A stretch of DNA of 64,000 bases, taken from positions 67,876 through 131,875 of the forward strand of contig JANSJX010000051.1 of the NCBI GenBank assembly GCA_026168455.1. The letters are read 5' to 3'. The notes beneath the pieces were generated by a model that made no database searches, was not told the DNA's origin, and saw only the letters and a program-made list of their open reading frames with translations. How positions within the stretch are numbered: position 1 is the stretch's first letter; each line of letters begins with the position of its first letter. The position numbers and the translations under genes are program-made. Below are positions 61,101-64,000 of this stretch, in pieces. The DNA comes from Theocolax elegans (Eukaryota > Arthropoda > Insecta > Hymenoptera > Cerocephalidae).

Positions 61101-61495
61101 AAAAATAAATAAAATAAATTTTTTTAGATAATTCTCTAAAAAAAATTAGGTAAAAACAAATAAAATTCTCAAAAAAACATTAAATAAATAAAAAAAAAGT
61201 ATTACACATTTTTCTGTTTATGTTAGTTATTCACCCATCCACTTATTAACCGCGGTCAATGCTGCTTAACTTTCATTATCTATCATTTCTCAGTCTATTC
61301 TCAATGCTACATTCACAAACAGTTACAAAGATAATAAAAACATATTTGTAGACATTTCAAAAAGCCCAGCTAGATATTATTTTAATGGTATTAATTTTAA
61401 TGGAATAAACATATTTTTAAACAAATATATAGTAATATAAGTAGTAAGGGTACCTTATAGCGCGCCGACATGGGCGTGGCCTAACAACAATGGTG
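61101..61495. other. AT-rich stretch, no gene seen
   Basis: A-rich homopolymers and simple AT sequence, without recognised features. Confidence 0.5.
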
Positions 61496-61650
61496 TCTGG
61501 CGCGAACAATGGGAACAATGGGATTGTCTAGCGCGAACAATGGGAACAATGGGAACAATGGGAACAATGGGAACAATGGGAACAATGGGGAACAATGGGT
61601 TGTCTAGCACGTACAATGGGGTTGTCTAGCGTGGACAATGGGGTGTCTAC
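61496..61650. repeat. Minisatellite of 9-10 bp (GGAACAATG)
   Basis: GGAACAATG repeats in tandem at 61537-61593, within longer units that also contain TTGTCTAGCGCG/ACAATGGG (61490-61645). Confidence 0.85.
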
Positions 61651-61658
61651 CCCGGTGG

Positions 61659-61666
61659 TGACGTCA
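61659..61666. promoter_or_regulatory. CRE palindrome TGACGTCA
   Basis: Perfect CREB/ATF consensus in a GC-rich island. A second copy lies 137 bp downstream. No gene start is identified beside it. Confidence 0.35.
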
Positions 61667-61713
61667 CGGTGGGGGCCCGCGCGTGCCAGAGAGGGAGTGA
61701 GAGGGAAAGAGGG

Positions 61714-61761
61714 AGAGAGAGAGAGAGAGAGCGAAGCTCTCTCTCTCTCTCTCTCTCTCTC
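61714..61761. repeat. (GA)n-GCGAAGC-(TC)n inverted repeat
   Basis: A (GA)n tract (61714-61730) is joined to a (TC)n tract (61738-61761) by GCGAAGC (61731-61737). The whole can fold into one hairpin with a 3-nt GAA loop. Confidence 0.85.
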
Positions 61762-61795
61762 GTACTTATGTATAGGTAGGGTGGAACGTACTCTG

Positions 61796-61803
61796 TGACG
61801 TCA
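61796..61803. promoter_or_regulatory. CRE palindrome TGACGTCA, second copy
   Basis: Second perfect consensus; see 61659-61666. Confidence 0.35.
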
Positions 61804-61819
61804 CAGCGGGCCCCGTCGG

Positions 61820-62165
61820 AGTACATTGGTGCGAGAGAGAGAGGTAGAGGGAGTGCGCGCGCAGCGCGTCTCTCTCGTGCTGAGGTTGCTCCGGCGTCAT
61901 AGACGCCCCGATGCAGTGCGTGGGTGTGAGAGAGAGAGGTAGAGGGAGTGCGCGCGCAGTGCGTCTCTCTCTCGTACTGAGAGTGTTCTGACGCTACAGC
62001 GGGGCCGGAGGCCCGCGCGTGTATGTGTGAGAGAGAGAGCAAGAGGGGTTGCGCGCGCAGTGCGTCTCTTGCAGTAAGAAGAGTGACGCATGTAAGAGAG
62101 AGAGAGAGAGCACTACTGCGCGTACCCACGCTCTCTTCCTCTACCTCTCTCTCTCGCACTCACGC
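61820..62165. repeat. GA/GC-rich repeats of about 70-110 bp
   Basis: GAGAGAGAGGTAGAGGGAGTGCGCGCGCAG-type units occur near 61830, 61927 and 62030 (diverged). An inverted one lies at about 62115-62160. The GC content stands out against the AT-rich surroundings. ORFs here are low-complexity artefacts. Confidence 0.75.
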
Positions 62166-62713
62166 AGAAATACTGATGATGCGCTAGGGTATTCTGACGC
62201 CGTGTTATAATAGCTGACCCAGAGCGTCTATGTTGGTGTGAGAGAGAGAGAGAGTGTGTGTGTATACAGTATGCGTATAGACTTATATTTAGCATGGTAC
62301 GAATGGAATTTGGAGGTGAGAGGGCTAAATAATTAAATGTACGTAATTTGTAGATAAATTCCCAGATGTTTATTCAAGTATTATAATATAAAAGGAGAGA
62401 ACGAGACATAGAATGAATAATTACGCACGCAGAGATATACATATAGATGATTATACAATACATAAAATTAAAACTAGATTTGACACTCGGTTAATATTAA
62501 GTATAAGAGTAGCTTAAGAATAGACGCAAAGACACTCACACACATTTTATTATACGAAACTTATAAATAGACAGTGATTCCGGTTGACCTGATAAAACTT
62601 ATAGTAATTCACACACTTAGATATAGAGTAAATAAGAGTAAAATTATACGTGTTTTGCATTCGGTTAAATATATATTACGTTAATAATAGAAACTTACAC
62701 CTAATGTACCTGT
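62166..62713. other. AT-rich stretch, no gene seen
   Basis: A (GA)n(TG)n tract near 62240-62265, then AT-rich sequence and a (TTA)n tract at about 62730-62752 within the 3' end of the protease frame. Confidence 0.5.
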
Positions 62714-63268
62714 TTATATATTATAATTAAAATTATTATTATTATTATTATTATGTATTCTTTTACATGTTTGCAAATGAGTTATACAATGAACATTCTT
62801 CTTACAATTATTATTATAATGAAAATTATTGTTGATATTCTTATAAAATAATTTTAAATTTAATTTATCGTTGTATGCAGTATCGTCGGTGAACAATCTC
62901 CAAAAACTGTCCATGCAATGACCGTGAGACATGTGATGAATGAAATTAACGCAATACTGACCACACAGGATAGAAGCGAAATCTTGTAGCTGCTTAGGAC
63001 TCCAGGTGTAAACCTTACAGTTTCTTCGGAGACATTGAATATGTTGTGGTACGGTGGGTGGTCGACCGAAACTGTCAAAGAAGTATCCGATTCCGCGTTT
63101 ATCGATGTAGATGGCCAGCCAATGCTCACCGGGTTTTCGGTGGTCCTCATTGTTAACAACAATTGCAGTCGGCTTCGTCAGAATCTGAGGAATCTTGTCC
63201 GCAGGGTACACTCCCACTGTCTGCAGAGGCAAAATTTTTATTGCGTTGAGTATTTGCAACGTGTTCAT
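62714..63268 (-). CDS. Adenain-like cysteine protease (Maverick/Polinton- or virus-derived)
   Basis: The 184-codon frame has the layout of the adenovirus-type (C5) protease: GEHWLAIYID with His49, YFFDSFG with Asp65, and CGQYCVNF with Cys106. A Gln at 95 may form the oxyanion hole. In adenoviruses and Mavericks/Polintons this enzyme matures capsid proteins. Similar proteases occur in viruses and large DNA transposons integrated in insect genomes. The enzyme core ends near residue 150, and the rest is Asn-rich low complexity from an AT-rich tract, so the true C-terminus is uncertain. No polymerase, integrase, ATPase or capsid gene is visible nearby, so this is an isolated remnant or the edge of a larger element beyond 64000. 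An in-frame TAG lies about 30 nt before the ATG. Confidence 0.75.
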   Translation of the reverse strand: MNTLQILNAIKILPLQTVGVYPADKIPQILTKPTAIVVNNEDHRKPGEHWLAIYIDKRGIGYFFDSFGRPPTVPQHIQCLRRNCKVYTWSPKQLQDFASILCGQYCVNFIHHMSHGHCMDSFWRLFTDDTAYNDKLNLKLFYKNINNNFHYNNNCKKNVHCITHLQTCKRIHNNNNNNNFNYNI

Positions 63269-63569
63269 GCTTTGCAGCGGCTTCCTCCTCCTCGCGTACT
63301 ATGTCGTATAAATGATCGGCATCGATCGTATCTTGGGAGATTGTGGAAATACTTGTGTTGCTAGCATCTATAGGAGTTGAGTATGCAGTACAAGTTACGG
63401 TTATCGGAGTGCTCTGTCTTGATTTGGTTGGTGTTGGCGTTTTTTGTCGTGGTTTCCCAGACGGTGTTCCTTGTCTCGTAGACGCAATAATTGTATGTCG
63501 TCTTTTGTCCTTGTTGATGTCCTCTTTTTCCGTTTCCTTCTTTTTTTCTTTTGGATCGTTAATACAAAG
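63153..63569 (-). CDS. Overlapping upstream ORF without ATG (Thr/Pro- and acid-rich)
   Basis: A 138-codon open stretch ends with TAA at 63155-63153 and overlaps the protease start by 116 nt in another frame. It encodes a Lys/Glu-rich start, a Thr/Pro/Ser-rich middle (TPSGKPRQKTPTPTKS) and an acidic part (DADHLYDIVREEEEAAAKHE). The end is Ser/Asp-rich with CNCC. There is no ATG in frame, so it is either an exon, the N-terminal part of a protein joined to the protease by splicing or frameshift, or a relic. I recognise no family. Confidence 0.35.
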   Translation of the reverse strand, partial: LCINDPKEKKKETEKEDINKDKRRHTIIASTRQGTPSGKPRQKTPTPTKSRQSTPITVTCTAYSTPIDASNTSISTISQDTIDADHLYDIVREEEEAAAKHEHVANTQRNKNFASADSGSVPCGQDSSDSDEADCNCC

Positions 63570-64000
63570 TTATAATTTTTAATACAAAGTTATAATTTCT
63601 TCGACAAGTGTCGCGATAGCACGGTAAGCTGTAGACTACACGGAACAAACTCTGTGAATAAACTGAAAATTCTCGCTGGAAAATTCGGTTATATACATTT
63701 TTCCTAATGAACATACTGTATGTTTTGTAATATTAGACGAAGTAATAAAACATTAAATAAAGTAATAAAAACATTTTTCTCATTTTTTCTCTTAGTACAA
63801 CCGTTTAATATTTTTCTAAACTTCTATATAGCAGTTATAAAAATACATATTATTTCGGTATATTTCATGAAAATTTAGTTCTTAATGTTTAGTTAATGAA
63901 TATTTTCATATCTACTTGCATTTCATTAAAAAGCCCTTAGTGATGAGTGTAAAAAGTTCTAACGATTCTTTGAGCGTGCTTCACCAACTGATGAGTAGAA
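63570..64000. other. AT-rich end of window, no gene seen
   Basis: TAATACAAAGTTATAATTT is directly duplicated at 63560-63598. The rest is AT-rich with no recognised feature. Confidence 0.5.

Noticed and set aside
61647..62159. 170-codon Ser/Leu-rich ORF on the minus strand
   Set aside because: It is a translation of GA/CT microsatellites and GC-rich repeats.
63985..64000. CTGATGAG near the window end as a third hammerhead
   Set aside because: No stem I partner precedes it and the window ends before a GAAA could be seen.

Overview
This is eukaryotic DNA, most likely from an insect. A hymenopteran such as an ant is plausible, but that is pattern recognition and not proof. The background is very AT-rich, microsatellites are frequent, and intron-like splice signals are present. 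Two structurally complete Ty3/Gypsy LTR retrotransposons, an R1-type LINE ORF1, a Helitron helicase remnant, tRNA-derived SINEs, MITE-like fold-backs and a long satellite array fill most of the window. I find no complete host gene, no rRNA, no tRNA gene and no CRISPR array.

Layout. 1-138 and 8773-9941 are one copy (A) of a segment repeated at 16672-17972 (B). Copy A is split by LTR element 1 (139-8772, minus strand). The segment holds the last exon of a spliced but decayed gene, an AT-hook exon on the other strand, and diverged relatives of the later satellite. 10082-12109 is a 512-bp tandem repeat whose minus strand carries hammerhead ribozyme motifs. 13291-13668 holds two small fold-backs. 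14006-14810 is a second, unrelated hammerhead repeat (392-bp unit). It is flanked by a 13-bp target duplication, and its 5' part is inverted. 15471-15829 is a fold-back MITE. 18382-19371 is a small cluster of overlapping unknown ORFs. LTR element 2 lies at 20078-28791 on the plus strand.

29616-32643 holds a fold-back, a 95-bp minisatellite and a TA-flanked MITE. A Helitron/Pif1 helicase C-terminus follows at 33214-33414. Two 1.9-kb copies of an ORF1-only LINE (33579-37591) sit in a (TAA)n microsatellite. 37.6-41.6 kb holds repeat duplications, tRNA-like SINEs and a broken LINE reverse transcriptase. About 19 kb (41612-60766) is a satellite of about 227 bp with higher-order structure. 61.5-62.2 kb is a GA/GC-rich minisatellite block with CRE palindromes. 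62714-63569 (minus) encodes an adenovirus-type cysteine protease and an overlapping upstream ORF.

How the parts relate. Each LTR element has gag and pol in overlapping frames joined by a predicted -1 frameshift signal. It has a heptamer GGGAAAA or GGGAAAC, a 7-nt spacer and a GGGGCG-based stem. Both carry a tRNA-Lys-type primer site, AT-hook-like tails on Pol and a 4-bp ATAT target duplication. The hammerhead repeats and the ORF1-only LINE lack a reverse transcriptase of their own and would need one supplied in trans. The two hammerhead families are the most unusual content of the window.
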